Origin: Siphonodentalium dalli
Lineage: Eukaryota > Mollusca > Scaphopoda > Gadilida > Siphonodentaliidae
Direction of reading: 5' to 3'
Length of the DNA stretch: 64,000 nucleotides
NCBI GenBank assembly: GCA_032622095.1
Contig: CP136064.1
Span: 115,062,004-115,126,003 of the forward strand
Shown: one piece after another, positions 24,580-37,293 of the stretch
How the letters are laid out: each line of letters starts with the position of its first letter
Numbering within the stretch: the stretch's first letter is position 1
Program-made: the position numbers and the translations under genes
Notes under the pieces: generated by a model
The model's database searches: none
What the model was told of the DNA's origin: nothing
The model's input: the letters and a program-made list of their open reading frames with translations, nothing else

Positions 24580-24695
24580 GAGTAATGCCCTAAATAATTG
24601 ACTCCTTAACCACAGCAGAATTATGGGTAATTTTTCAGGATTTAGTCGGAAATATGGCCTGTTGTCATTCATCGGAAAGCTCTCACTGTGACAAT
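24580..24695. mobile_element. Half copy of the TA palindrome, family A
   Basis: The left arm only: AGTAATGCCCTAAATAATTG, ACTCCTTAACCACAGCAGAA, GGATTTAGTCGGAAATATGG and GAAAGCTCTCACTG, then unrelated sequence. Confidence 0.7.
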
Positions 24696-25208
24696 TAGAA
24701 ATTTCAGAACATTTCAAGCCGTGTGGCCCTGGCTCCCAAGCACAAATTAATGGCAATGTGCTATGTTCAAGACTGTAACCCCATCCATCTTTCACACAGT
24801 GCTTCATCATGCTATCATTTGGAAATTATTAATGTAAAATAAAATACCGATTCCGAAGGACCTTGCAATTCCAATCCTGTCTTTGTTGGAATTTCGTATG
24901 CAAACAACTACTGATCGAAAATAAATTAAAGAAATAATTTGACTCCGGGCAGACTGGACACTATGCATAAAACTTAGTAGCCTAGAATACCTTCAAATAT
25001 TTTTAAAGATTACTTTATAAGTAAACAAGTATAATAAATTCATCTGTATCAACGACCTTCTCTATATATAATTTAAACTGGTCATTTAAAGAATAATCTA
25101 TACTCTCACATGTTTTAACCTAAATGAGGTCCACTGATTGTATAGCCACATCCTTACAACATTCACTTAAAACATATTAAATTGTTCTTCGATTTAAATT
25201 AATATATA

Positions 25209-25410
25209 CAGTAATGCTCTAATTAATTGACCTCTTAACCACAGCAGAATTATGGGTAACTTTTCAGGACTTAGTCGGAAATATGGCTTGTTGCCATTCA
25301 TCGGAAAGCTCTCGGCGATGAATGGCAACAAGCCATATTTCCGACTAAATCCTGAAAAGTTACCAATAATTCTGCTGTGGTTAAGAGGTCGATTAATTAG
25401 AGCATTACTG
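25209..25410. mobile_element. Palindromic MITE, family A, TA TSD
   Basis: A 202-bp near-perfect palindrome with ends CAGTAATGCTCTAATTAATT and its mirror, flanked by TA on both sides (25207-25208, 25411-25412). Centre GAAAGCTCTCGGCGATGAAT. TA duplication and CAGT ends are typical of Tc1/mariner-type MITEs (family knowledge). The frames on either strand translate the palindrome. Confidence 0.85.
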
Positions 25411-25685
25411 TACTTTATAGCTTATGGGCATCCCCCCCCAACATATTATACACACAATGTACCCCTCTCGCCCCTACACCCTCCCCAACTCTTTCCCAAA
25501 TCTTGCACCTACCTGCACTCAGTTTATATATTATTCATTATTGTATTTATTATGCTATTATTGGGCTCAGCCCCATAAAGCCATGTCTTCCACAACTAAA
25601 GTCCCTTGTCATTGAGTACAATATACATACTTTGCATTATCAATTAAAATCACTTGAGTTTGGCACATTCCATCAAATTAACCTA

Positions 25686-26023
25686 CCGCTATACTTAAAG
25701 TAATTGACCACCAATAACGTGGTGTCACCCCGTTAATATGGCGGTACTATACCGCGGTATCCTCCAATACCGCGTTACTGATACCGCTTGTTAACGCGAA
25801 CAAGTATGTGTAAGTAAATACCTCCCCTAAAAGAGTTCCATGAAAATCACCGCGGTATTCAACAAAATTAATGCGGTGCCCGCTAAAAGACCACGGTATC
25901 ATTATCGCCCAATACCATAACTCCATGACCATCTCGATACCGCTACCGTTTATTACCGGTATCACCGCGGTCATGACCAGGGTATCACCCCGTTTTTCTG
26001 GTCAATTACTTTGAGAATAGCGG
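25686..26023. mobile_element. GC-richer TA-flanked palindromic element
   Basis: Inverted ends CCGCTATACTTAAAGTAATT and the mirror of CCGCTATTCTCAAAGTAATT, TA on both sides (25684-25685, 26024-26025). The interior is packed with ACCGCGGTAT-like words, unlike the AT-rich surroundings. A partly related segment lies at 33770-34090. Confidence 0.7.
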
Positions 26024-26589
26024 TATGCCATTCAACAGTGTAGGTTGGCTGGTTTCTTTTGATAAGAAAATAGCCACTGTGGTCTGTGAAGCTTCATACA
26101 AAAACAAAATTGAAATCTATGTACTTATTTAAGTACAACAAGTAACTGAACTGAACTGGCTTGACATAACATTATTCCAAGTTGTAATATAGGTTATGAC
26201 GGTGTCATATACTTTTGAATACATTGATTATAGACCCGTTCAACTGAGTGAGTTGTACACCATGATGTTATGCAGTCTTTGATGTCCCATGATGGATAGT
26301 GTTTCTGGCTGGAAATTTGCCATTTATACTCGACATGAAAATATTGAGGGGAATTATTAAATCGCAAATGCAGCCAGCTACTGACTGACATCACAAACGG
26401 CCAACCATGATGCAGAGATACTCTCAAAGACTCCAATGCAAAGATACATGCACTGGTAGCTTAACTACTGTAGTACTGGTATTCCTTATTGGATATACAT
26501 TTACATGTGATTTATAAGTTAGATATAAAAGTGTTGCTACATAAAACTGGCACTAGTATATTAAGCCAGTCACAACTGTCTGTAATTCA

Positions 26590-28030
26590 AAGAAAGGAAA
26601 AAAATTCATTTTAGTTAATAACCCACATACAGCTGATAAAACCTATGGGGCTCCACAGATTCTGCACATTCTGAAATCCCAGGCAAAAGCTACAAGTATT
26701 ATTGGAAATAAAGTGGCATGTCATTAATTATCGACATCATATTCTTTCACAACAACCTAGTATGTTTTAAGAGTGTTGTTCTTGGACATGATTTTGGGAA
26801 TAAATTCAGTCCAAGCAAAACACTTCAATTGGTAGCCTGTGGCCAGTGTTCGCACTGTTGGCGGCCAAATTGGCCAATGGCCAATTGTTTTCAAAATGGC
26901 CAAAAAAAAATTTCATTTGGCCCAGTGTTTGGCCAAAGTTTTTTTTACAACAAATGGAGATGGAAATCTAATTCAAAAGCGCTATATAGCTCGACGAAAT
27001 TAGACGACAAAACAGTATTGCCAATTCACAACTCTTGCACATGTGGGTTTCGTACCTCGGAAATATTGTACCATGGAATCCCTAAAACAAATTTTAGTCA
27101 TTAATTCTGAGCCCATAATTTTTTTTTAATTTGGCCAAAATATATTTCATTGAAATATATCCTTATAATCAATAACATCATATTCTTTCACCACAACCTT
27201 TCATATTTCATGACAAGTGATTCTTGGAGATTTCAGGAATAAAGTGATTCCAGTTCAATTAAGTAAAACACTTCTTTTGGTAACCTGATGCTGTAACTAT
27301 TACAAAGTAATAGATTCTGAGAATTCTCACAGCCTGGAAATACCTGGCAAAAGCTTTTAATAGAAACAATGAGGCATACCTTCAATTATCAACAGCTTTA
27401 TAAATGTTCTTACACAATGTACAAGCTGGCATTGTCTCATGACAAGTTATTCCTGGCCACAATTTCAGGAATATATTGATTTCCATCTAAGCAAAACACT
27501 TCATTTTTGGTAGGCTGCCACTGTAACTTCCAACGTAATAGTTTCACAGTCGGAAAATCCCTGGCAAAAGCTATTACTAGAAACATCATCAATAACACCA
27601 TATTGTTGTATATCCGCATGTCTTAGAGGAAGAGAAGTTATTCCTGGCCACAATTTCAGGAATAAATTGGATTATTTTGATCCAGTCGAAACACTTCATT
27701 GAGTGAACCATCGCTGTACATAAGTATAGATTCTAGGAATTATCACTGTCATTTGGTAGCTTTCTGCTGTTACTATCAACATAATAGATTCGGAGATATC
27801 CCCAGCAATAGCTATTTATAGTATTATAGAAATAACAGGACATATTAAGTTATCAATCATGCTATTTTCTAGGGATAAATTCCCCAGATAGTAATTCCGG
27901 GCATGGTTTCAGGATTAAATTGATATCAATTATCTGAACAAAAACAAACTTGGTAACCTTTTTGCGAGGAGTTTATAATAACATAGCTTGTATAATTTAT
28001 GTTTGGTATCCTGGAATTCCCAGACTTGAG
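26590..28030. repeat. Degenerate long tandem repeat (units of roughly 170-240 bp)
   Basis: Successive units share AACACTTCATTTGGTA-like, CTGTAACTATTAC..., AATAGATTCTGAGAATTCTC, CCTGGCAAAAGCTATTA and TTATTCCTGGCCACAATTTC words, near 26620-26860, 27165-27370, 27430-27600, 27630-27770 and 27780-27960. Spacing is irregular. An unrelated insertion occupies about 26844-27160. Confidence 0.55.
26844..27160. mobile_element. Fragment related to the 678-1274 hAT-like element
   Basis: Begins CCAGTGTTCGCACTG then GCCAAATTGGCCAATGGCCA and ATTTCATTTGGCCCAGTG, the same order of TTTGGC words as the left end of the 678 element. No matching right end was seen, so it is a fragment or a diverged family. The frame at 26718-27104 runs across its border and is not a gene. 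Confidence 0.45.
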
Positions 28031-28230
28031 TTATTTCAGGACAAACCATTCTGGAATTTCCCACAAAATGTTTTCAGGAAATACTCTGACACAGTTCGCA
28101 AGACATATTCCATGAAACACTGGCATGCTTCCAGACATAACTCAGATAGAATTCGGGGAAATAGCGATCAACTTGGATGTAATTTTGGTAGCTGCCTATT
28201 CATGAGAATGCGTAGTACATAGATTCTCAT

Positions 28231-28941
28231 TTCTCAGATCAACATCTATTTTTTAAAATGTTTATTGAAGAAACAATCAAAATGAGGAATGTCATATGCA
28301 CAATGGTCCAGAATTATATGGCATTCCTCGCTTTCGCACATTTACTAGTATCTCTCATACCACACGCACTCTCCTGACTCATGCCATTCGCTCACCAGTG
28401 ACATAAAATTATATAATAAGTATATATATATGCATGTGTATATTAGAATAGTAATTTTTTTTATTATTACATGGGACGTTTCGATAAACTCAACTCTCAA
28501 CAAAGGTGTTATTGTGGAGGTGGATGGGTCATTGGAACTGCTCTATTGGACATGGGGTGACAATCATTAGCAGTCACAAAAAGTCACATTATTATAGATC
28601 AGTTAGCTTCATCAATTGTTCATTGAGTCTCCTGTTTGTGTAAATCTTTTTCTATAAGGAACCAGTTTTTCGAGAATTCTGTAAGTTTCGATTGACATTG
28701 TGCAGAATACTTCTCGCAATTGTATCTATATGTCAGTCAGCTCTTTGAGGAAAACATTGACAGACAAATTGATTGGTTTGAATTTAGACTGATATATATA
28801 TAGTTTAACTAGGAAACGCAGTAAGTATGTAGTATAGTTGATGGATGGTGCAGAATAACATTTTATGAGGAATAAACTTATGCAATAAACCAAATGTCAA
28901 CACTAAAATTTTACTTATCTTTTTTTCTTCAAATTAGTTCA
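28231..28941. other. No gene recognised
   Basis: AT-rich intronic DNA with a TA-rich microsatellite-like patch near 28420-28440; no exon seen. Confidence 0.35.
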
Positions 28942-29203
28942 CCCTTTCATGACAAGAGTTGCGCTGGTGCAGCATTAAATATCCTATGCCAGTGCATTTT
29001 CTTATAAATATGCGAGTCTCCCATAGGCAGCCTCGCATATATAAGAGAATGCACTGGCTTAAAAGGTCAATGTAAATCTTGTTAGGCCAATTTATTCTTT
29101 TATATATGCGAGGCTCCCTAGGCTATGGGCAACTCGCATATATAAGAGAATGCATTGGCACAGGATTTTCACAAAATTTCAGGAAGCTTCAGTCATGAAA
29201 AGT
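28942..29203. mobile_element. Family E element, most complete copy
   Basis: Start CCCTTTCATGACAAGAGT; end CTTCAGTCATGAAAAG before a TTAA (29204-29207 by position). Two internal hairpins of TATGCGAG...CTCGCATATATAAGAG type are separated by AATCTTGTTAGGCCAAT. The left TTAA has decayed to TTCA. Confidence 0.65.
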
Positions 29204-29207
29204 TTAA

Positions 29208-30417
29208 GGCACAGTATGGTTTCTCTGAATGAGATAGTAGCAGACTCAGACTTAACTGTCCTACATGTACCACAGGTCCCCTGGTGCGATACAACCACTA
29301 CCTGTGATGTGTACCTCTTAGCCCAGGCAATACACCTCGTCAGTCAATATGCCACTAAAATAACTAAATTTTTACTCAACAATTTATATATTTGAAAATA
29401 AAAATTGACAACTATGAAATAGTTATCATTATCATTAGTTCATGATTCAATAGAGATCCTGATTAATTTACAGATAATATAGAACTCAACACGAGAAAAA
29501 CACCTACATGTATACTATGAATGCTTGACTTCAATGACATAATGAACAGCATTTATTATTGTCAATTTGTTGTGCAGTCGCACCACAACTGCACCTACTA
29601 CTATAGTATACTATTGAATGTACTAGTACAGCATGTCAAACATGCATAAAGAACCAACTAGATCGACTACCTATACAAATTTTATATCCATGGAGAGACT
29701 GCCGATTATTAGAAATGTTCTCCCTAATTGAATAACATGCTATCAACTAATGTAACAGTAGTCATGCATATTTGAGGGAAAACAACCGTTCAGTTCACCT
29801 GGAGGTTACCTAAAATGAAAACCAGATTGCACCTAAAATTTTCTGGACAGTAGGTCTGGCGACCACTTATTCCAGTCCTCAAAATTGGTCACAGCAATAA
29901 GCAATGGTGTGGCAACATTTGGAATCTAACATGCCACATTATTCAATTTTCCATGAGACATATTTCCTAATTTCAAGGGCGGCTGATTCTCACCTTAATT
30001 ATTGCCCAATCAAGTCCCAAAATGAGACATTCAAAATTATAGTTCAATGATTTGCTCATTAGTTGTTAAAAATACCAGTTGTAGTGATTTAATATAATAG
30101 CAAATGTAACTCTTCTGGTTATTAGAGCATATGTGTTACCAAAGGCTATTAAGCACAAACATGCAGGTAACAGAAATAGGTTACGCATAATTTTGAAATC
30201 TGCAGCCATGTTAATAAGTGTTGGCTATCGGCTGAGCAGATGCCAAAAAAAACGAGAGGCCGATCACGATCGGCAGATGTTTAACCCATTCCTTAGCAAT
30301 AGCAGTTAGCTATAACTGATAATTTGTCAAAGATATGATCACAGGAATCCATATACCTGTATCAGTACCCAACTTGAAATCAAAAGCTCAAATAATCTGT
30401 CTTAAGATGGGTTAAAG
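29208..30417. other. No gene recognised
   Basis: AT-rich intronic DNA. The frame at 29150-29395 begins inside the preceding repeat and shows no domain. Confidence 0.35.
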
Positions 30418-30419
30418 TA

Positions 30420-30632
30420 CAGTAATGCTCTAATTAATCGACCTCTTAACCACAGCAGAATTATGGGTAACTTTTCAGGATTTAGTCGGAAATATGGCTT
30501 GTTGCCATTCATCGGAAAGCTCTCGGGGAGAGCTTTCCGATGAATGGCAACAGGCCATATTTCCAATTAAATCCTGAAAAGTTACCCATAATTATGCTGT
30601 GGTTAAGAGGTCGATTAATTAGAGCATTACTG
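30420..30632. mobile_element. Palindromic MITE, family A, TA TSD
   Basis: 213 bp, ends CAGTAATGCTCTAATTAATC and its mirror, TA at 30418-30419 and 30633-30634. Centre GAAAGCTCTCGGGGAGAGCT. The arms are nearly identical, so it is recent or gene-converted. Confidence 0.85.
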
Positions 30633-30739
30633 TATTTGGGGTGGGGGGGGGGGGGAGTAGTTTTAAATATCATAACTCTGTCCTTATTCACCCAAGGACC
30701 TCTCACTGTGAGATCCAATGGTTAAGTTTAAGTTAACTC

Positions 30740-31885
30740 GTTGGAAACAAAAGTAATAAACCCCTATCTCTGCCACTTTTGACCTGCCTGATATTCAAAA
30801 TTCATCCACTTCAAAAGAGAAATTATAATTTGTTGACAAGACAGACTGCTTAGAACAACATATATACATGTGTAATAATGAATGCTTATATTGTTAGGTA
30901 CATGCAAGATTAAGTGTTTCATAACAGGGGTGCATGGTTTTCAAAAATATATTTAGTTTATACAATACAATACAAAAGTGTTATACAGACATAACATGAT
31001 GAGGATGTTGGCCCCTATGGCCCCTAAATCGAAACAGATTACCATAGTTCATATAAAAGAAAGTAAGTAGCCCTCAATCAAATGGTTTCACACATTACAA
31101 TGTTTTACGTGTAGCTGACACTAAAATCTATAGCCTTCAATGTTAAACTTTTAAGTGCTATGTGGCCCCTAAAATTCAATCAACCATGACAATATGAACA
31201 AATGGGAAAATAAGGTTCCTGGAAATATTAACAACATCTATCATCTATCATCTTGATTTTCAAAACAAGGCATCACTTACAATAATCATGTAGATTTATC
31301 TGCCTGTTACCTATTTCATAGATAAATCAAATTGGCTATCAGCCATTATTTTAATTTCACATTGAAGCATGTGCCTGAAGGGTTAATATATTTTTCAAAA
31401 GTCAATTAATCAGTCAATACCAAAATCAATAGAAGTGACTAGTGTGCAAAGATAATCTTAGATAAGAGATATGAGGAAGAGTCTTTGTACATTATAGCAT
31501 ATGTCTGTGGGAACCTTGGAATGGGTTAATTATTTTCTAAGCAGATAAATGGGATATAGAAGACACTTTATATATAGGTGAGGGACATCACACCCTGTAA
31601 TTGAATTTCAAGAATAGGAGAAACCAGAGTTTCATGCTGCTATTAATCAAATTTGACAGATACCAGCAGTGTTGTTTATCTTTGACTTCATCTAACCAAA
31701 GGCCAGAGCCAGAGATAATATATAGAGATATCATACCACACTCAGTGCTAAACCTGAAATTACCTGGGTCTCTAAACACACTGACACTATTAATTTATGG
31801 TTTCATTACTAAATATTTAAAGGGACACATTGGGAACCTTTTTATCAACATGTATCATAATCATCAATATCTAAATGAAAACAAA
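30740..31885. other. No gene recognised
   Basis: AT-rich intronic DNA. Overlapping opposite-strand frames at 31588-31888 have no recognisable domain. Confidence 0.35.
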
Positions 31886-32350
31886 TGAAAGTGTCAATGA
31901 TAATATTTATTATTATAAAAGTTTAAAAAAAAATTATAATAATTTTTTTTTTTTTTAATTGAGCAAGGAGTTTAATTTAAAAAAAAATTCTCCAAAAAGG
32001 GTCATAACTCCTTTAAAATAAATTGTATCAAACCCATATTCGAACTCTATTAGTATTTTGGGTTGAGAAACTCACATACCAAATTTGGTTCCAATCAGAT
32101 GAAAAATGTTTGAGTTATGGCAGAATGCGAAAAGTCGAAAAAGGGCCATAAATCCGTAAAAACTCGGATCAAATCCATATTCGAACTCTATCTGTATTTT
32201 GGGTTGAGAAACTCACATACCAAATTTGGTTCCGATCGTATAGAAAATGTTTCAGTTATCGCATTATGCGTAAAGTGTCTACGGACAGACAGACGGACAG
32301 GACAGACAGACAGAGATGGACGAACGACGAGTGGTCAATCCGGATGTTGA
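31886..32350 (+). mobile_element. Pearl/Helentron-like repeat
   Basis: Left end GAAAGTGTCAATGAT resembles the left ends at 37628 and 39390. Two clear core units follow (GGGTCATAACTCC..., CATATTCGAACTCTATTAGT, GAGAAACTCACATACCAAAT; repeated at 32140-32260), then GACAGACAGACGGACAGGAC and AGATGGACGAACGACGAG. Confidence 0.55.
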
Positions 32351-32648
32351 CACTATGTTTAAAAAGCGGCTATTTTTTAGCTGAGGCAAATTTGAGAATC
32401 TACCAATATTTTGTGGAAACTTTAAAAAAAATTCTGTGGGTGTTATATTAGGTTTGCATTGTGTCAAGTCTCACCAAGCAGGGCTGGGAACAAATATAAA
32501 TTTTATGTTGAGTGGTACATGGCAATTATGAGGATGATTGCACGTGCTTATTTAATAGCTGAAAATCAGGTATGATGGAGCAGGGGGGCAGAGGGCCAGT
32601 TGTCCCTCCTGCCCTCACCAAGAGTGGTACACAGGTCCAGAGAACAAA

Positions 32649-32700
32649 AATTGACCCCATCCCCAGTAATACTTATAAGTATTACTGGGGGCAAGGTCAA
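32649..32700. repeat. Perfect short hairpin
   Basis: TTGACCCCATCCCCAGTAAT ACTTATAAGT ATTACTGGGGGCAAGGTCAA: a stem of about 24 bp around ACTTATAAGT. Likely the centre of a small inverted-repeat element. Confidence 0.6.
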
Positions 32701-33644
32701 TATTTTTCTCACATTGTGTCCTTTCATTCTTCATCGAATGTCAAGAAACACCTCATATACATGTATATATCAGTAAAATCCAAGATGTTATATCGTCCTG
32801 ACAAGTCTGTAAACACTCAGAGTCATACTGACATACATGTACTCAGTCTAATATAGTCTCATTGACCTGTTATTTCTAGGTACATGTAGGTGGGTAGACT
32901 TCTGCAAAATTATGTCACACTGGTATATATGTTAAACCTTTTGAATGGATGCTTTCCTGTCAGAGTAAGTCCGGATTGGCCGTAATGACTCGGAATCCCA
33001 TGGTTCAGAAAATGAACTATATGGCAGGTAGTCAGATATAACTCTTTGAAAGTGCTTAAAAATGTTGAGCCCGTAATCACCAAAAGTTTGCCAATTCGGC
33101 ATTTGTGCTTAATATTTTACTGAAATAATACCCTATTCTAAAAGTTATATCCCCTTGGTTGATTCTGACACCTTTGCTAAAAATTGAAAAGTATGTACAT
33201 CTCTGATGTAAGAAAATAGAAAATATTAATTTTTGCAAAGACTTTGTCACTAAATATATACTAAATAGATATACAGATATATATACAATGTACTCATTGT
33301 ACTGACAGTATCTGACTTGCTTGGCTAATCTGTTCTCCCTTCGAAGCCTCAGGATCCCTACCAGATCCATTAGTGTACTGTAGTTTTCAATCAGTTGAAA
33401 CCCTTGCATAGATAAATTGCATATTGAGAAGCCAATAATGTAATAAATGTAATAAATTATGGTGCAGACATTAAATATTCTCTTATCAAGATTTCCCCAG
33501 GCGAACTTAACTTTTAACAACTTTATGCACAGTCAACACTCTCAATTCAATTCTTTCAATTCTCATCACCTGTATTTTACATTCACATGTAAGTAGAAAA
33601 AAACAGCTTACAATATAATCATTAAAATTGCATCTGACTTTACC

Positions 33645-34256
33645 CTTTCTATACTAAATTCTCATTGATGAGTAGTTAACCCTTAGGAAATGTTATAGGT
33701 CATTTATTGTAATTATTATCTGAACATTTCCCTCCAATAAATAGGATTCCTTCTGCACTTATATTTTCTGTCGTAAATTTACAGCAACTCTGTCGAACAT
33801 GGGAAAGGGTACTGTATGAATGAGCTTGAGCCTCATATTATTTTGTGTATGGTCAAAACGGTGCATGGCGCTCATGAAAAACTGGACTGGGTGTAAGCCG
33901 GTCATATGAAAAATTAATGCGGGGTACAGCGGTCGCACATTCTTACTAATAGTACCGCAGTCAGATTTAATACCTGCGGATGCCACATGTCAACCATTTG
34001 ACCGTGGTTGAAAGGCGGTACAACCGCTGTTATTAACACCCCACAACCTTATTAAAGGGGTTGATTAATTAGAGCTTTATGTAGGTTGTTTTGTTGAAGT
34101 TATTACTATGTACTAGTATCTGAACATTTCCCAATGAATAGGAATCCTTCTGCTCTTGCATTATCTCTTTGTCTGTCTGTCTTTGTTAACCCTCCACATA
34201 AATAATAGTCCAGTCCAATGTATACTTTTATAACTGAATGGGAGAATCTGCTCTAA
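33645..34256. mobile_element. Two partial family C copies around a GC-richer segment
   Basis: 33645-33770 starts CCCTTTCTATACTAAATTCT and contains TCTGAACATTTCCCTCC. 34095-34256 contains TCTGAACATTTCCC again, CTGTCTGTCTTTG and TATACTTTTATAACTGAATG. Between them (33775-34090) lies a segment with GCGGTACAACCGC and GTACCGCAG words like those of the 25686 element, and a TTGATTAATTAGAGC phrase like the family A terminus. Confidence 0.45.
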
Positions 34257-36231
34257 AGCTTGTCTATTTTAGACAGAATATATTGGATCAGTTACATACA
34301 TGTATGTACCTGGTAACTGCATATCCTACATGATTTCTTTGTGATATTCATCATATGTGGTGAGAAAAAGGTGAGAAAACCTGGACTTGTTGGAAAAACT
34401 AGAAGTGGGGGATCATTAGCCAGGTAATGTACTTGAACTTCAGAAATAGTTACCCTTCACCCGCAACACATGTAATAAAGGCCCGTTTTATGGCACCTTG
34501 TCACAGGCTATGAATTAGATTTATACCGGCGGCCGTACTAAATATTCATGCATCATCCTCTGACAACTGTACATAAACTTTTGTGGTGTATTTTAAAGGC
34601 ATTTAATGGACATACAGGTAGATAAGAAATTAAATATTTAAATCAATTTCCCATGAAAATAACTTGGGTGTGACCATTAATGCAGCTTCCCCACCGATAG
34701 TACTGTACCAGTAACTGTGGGTGCATATTTACCACTGTGTGCAGTCTGCCAAACATGTTGCCTATGGTACTTCCTGTGATCTGATTTAATGAATAAATAT
34801 GTTCCCTTGCACGAATCTCTGCAATGGTTGTCCATCTTAACAATATTCACCGGTCACAGTACCTATTTTAACAAGATTCTTGTAATTTCAGAGAAATGCA
34901 CATACCACAATGATTTTGACAGCCACAACACAGATTGATCACATAAATTATGAGTTTCACAAATAATTGCCAGAATTTCTTGGGACTATATTGTCTACCG
35001 ATACCATACCTGTAGTATTATATCTCATATTGCATTGACATGTGAATGACACATTTCATGGAGACAACTGATGTTACCTTATTAACAGTGAATTTAATTG
35101 TTGTAATTAAGGATACGAGATACATGTTTCACGCATTATATAACTCTGTGGTATTATTAGATAGATTAATTTAATAGCAGACAGAGTTTTAATCGGTGCT
35201 GCAACAGCTAGCGAGCTCTCATATCATCGCTAACCTATATCTCATGTTATCGACGCTGTCCAAATACCAGAAATTAAAAGATTCTTGTAAATTTGAGGAA
35301 AATAAAATTTAAAACCGGTCCATAACTGATGATCAGTCCCAAATAATTGTCAGATTTGTATGGGACTATTTTGACTACTCATACCATATAAGTATTATAT
35401 ATCTCCTATTTTGATAGAGGTACGTGTTATCGGTAAGAGACACCACTGGTAAAGATTTGAGAGCGAGAGGTGAATATTGGCAAGATAGACAACTCTGGTA
35501 GAGATTAACCTTACAGTATTACCATTCTTAACCCTTTCAGTGCCAAGTCCGATTTTTGTATCAAACCATATTTCCTTGATCATTTTTCAAATTTATTGAT
35601 TACAATAATGTGATACATTGATGGAAAGAGCTGCCACCCACATAGCCAATGTGTAAGCAAGTATATATCATTTGTCAACAACCGGTTCAAAGTAATTTTA
35701 TCAAAGAACACTCAAGAAATATAATTTTTTTTTTGTAGTACATCATTCATCACATTGTTCAGTACATATTCCCATATTTGATTCTTAGATATGGACTTTA
35801 TTTTTCTTGGGCCATTGCCTGTAAATTTTATTTTTTTAAATCTCAATAAAGTTCACATTTTGTATTTCTAACATAATCCACCATGAAGTATACTCTCAAA
35901 ATGTTGCATCAATGGGCATGTTTTCTATTATTACTAATATACATGAACAGAATCCTTTATTTAGACTCTATACAATTTTGGGAAATTTTGGAAAAATTGG
36001 GTCCACAAAGCCCTTAATGGCTCAGCCATTTCCACTAATAATCTCTCCCATAAATAGACACCATATTCGCCTAAGGCTACAATACACAGTCCTGGTAATT
36101 AGGCAATGACCTAGATGCGTAGTCTTATAGCAGAGGTTTACAACAGATAAATACCGTAAATAAATAGTTCAAAGAATAGTAATATATAGTATGAATAGCA
36201 ATAATTAGTTCAGGTTCAACAGAGGAGTTTG
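34257..36231. other. No gene recognised
   Basis: AT-rich intronic DNA; one CTTAACCCTTTCAGTGCC phrase near 35529 looks like a lone TTAA-family end. No exon seen. Confidence 0.35.
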
Positions 36232-36239
36232 CCGGTCAA

Positions 36240-37293
36240 TAGGGGTGCCACGATTAATCGTATAATCGATGAACCGTTGATAGAGCCGATAATCGATTAC
36301 CATTTCCATCATCGATTAATCCGCGTAATATATTTCGGACATCAGAAAATACCGGGTATTATTGATTCCAATAACATGAGTACTACTAATATATGTTGCA
36401 AACAGTCGGCAGTTCATTTGATGATGCGACATGGTTTCTCGTCGGGTCGTTGTATATTCTACGAATTGGCAGCACTGTAGATTTGAACATTTGTTGACAT
36501 CATTGTTTATTTATACTTGAAAGGTGGCACTATGTCTTTGAAATGTGCCTACTGCCACCGTGTTCAATGAACTGAATGCACTCGCCCTTGAATCTGATTG
36601 GACCAATGGGGAGTTGATTGACATTCTCTCTAAAACCAGGGAACCAATATATACATGTATACAGCATTTTAATCAGCGATGTTCTCCACAATGTAATTGC
36701 GAGTGTACTTTGTTTAATTGCATAAGTATACTTAGAAGTTACTAGTAAAGGCTATTGCATATCGTGTGGTGACTGCTGAATGAAACTGACTATTATCAAA
36801 TACTTAGCTTGTTCTGAATGCTGCAATTTGCGGGTGGGGGCACACCTTTGTGATTGTTAACCGTGTTCTGGAAGTTTGATGAAACTTATAGCTTCCGTAA
36901 CATTTGATTCCTTTTTTAGGAACCGCCGGCGGTCCATTGTACATTCCTACTTTTATATTGTTTGTATATTTGGCTATTCATAACTCTGAAATTAATCGCT
37001 ACGTTCGTTCTAATGAACTCACAAATATTATAACCATTACATCGCCGAGAACTGTGCTGGTATTGAATACATTAATTGTGCTCATTAGTCATTAACAGTG
37101 GTTTAACACTATATTAATGTAAATTTACATCAGCCGATGCCTCAAACAACCAGCAACAGTGCAGTTAACCAGAACCCAGCCAATAGTCCATATATTACGG
37201 AATACTTCCACTGATGTTATTAATATTAGGTACGATAATCAATTATTGACGACCGATTATCGATTATCAAAATCAATAAACGTGGCACCTCTA
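36240..37293. mobile_element. Non-autonomous hAT element, 1,054 bp, perfect 8-bp TSD
   Basis: Ends TAGGGGTGCCACGATTAATC and the mirror of TAGAGGTGCCACGTTTATTG, flanked by identical CCGGTCAA (36232-36239, 37294-37301). Subterminal AATCGATAATCG palindromes occur at both ends, as in the TAGGGNTG...ACGATTAATCG group of animal hATs (family knowledge). Internal frames (36229-36480, 36545-36745, 36904-37095) show no transposase motif, so it probably depended on an enzyme made elsewhere. Confidence 0.92.

Noticed and set aside
26718-27104. 128-codon plus-strand gene.
   Set aside because: Crosses the border between a tandem repeat and a hAT-like fragment; no domain.
33077-33520. 147-codon minus-strand gene.
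   Set aside because: Mostly Y/I/F-rich AT-driven sequence with no domain; only a short inner stretch was kept as a low-interest finding.
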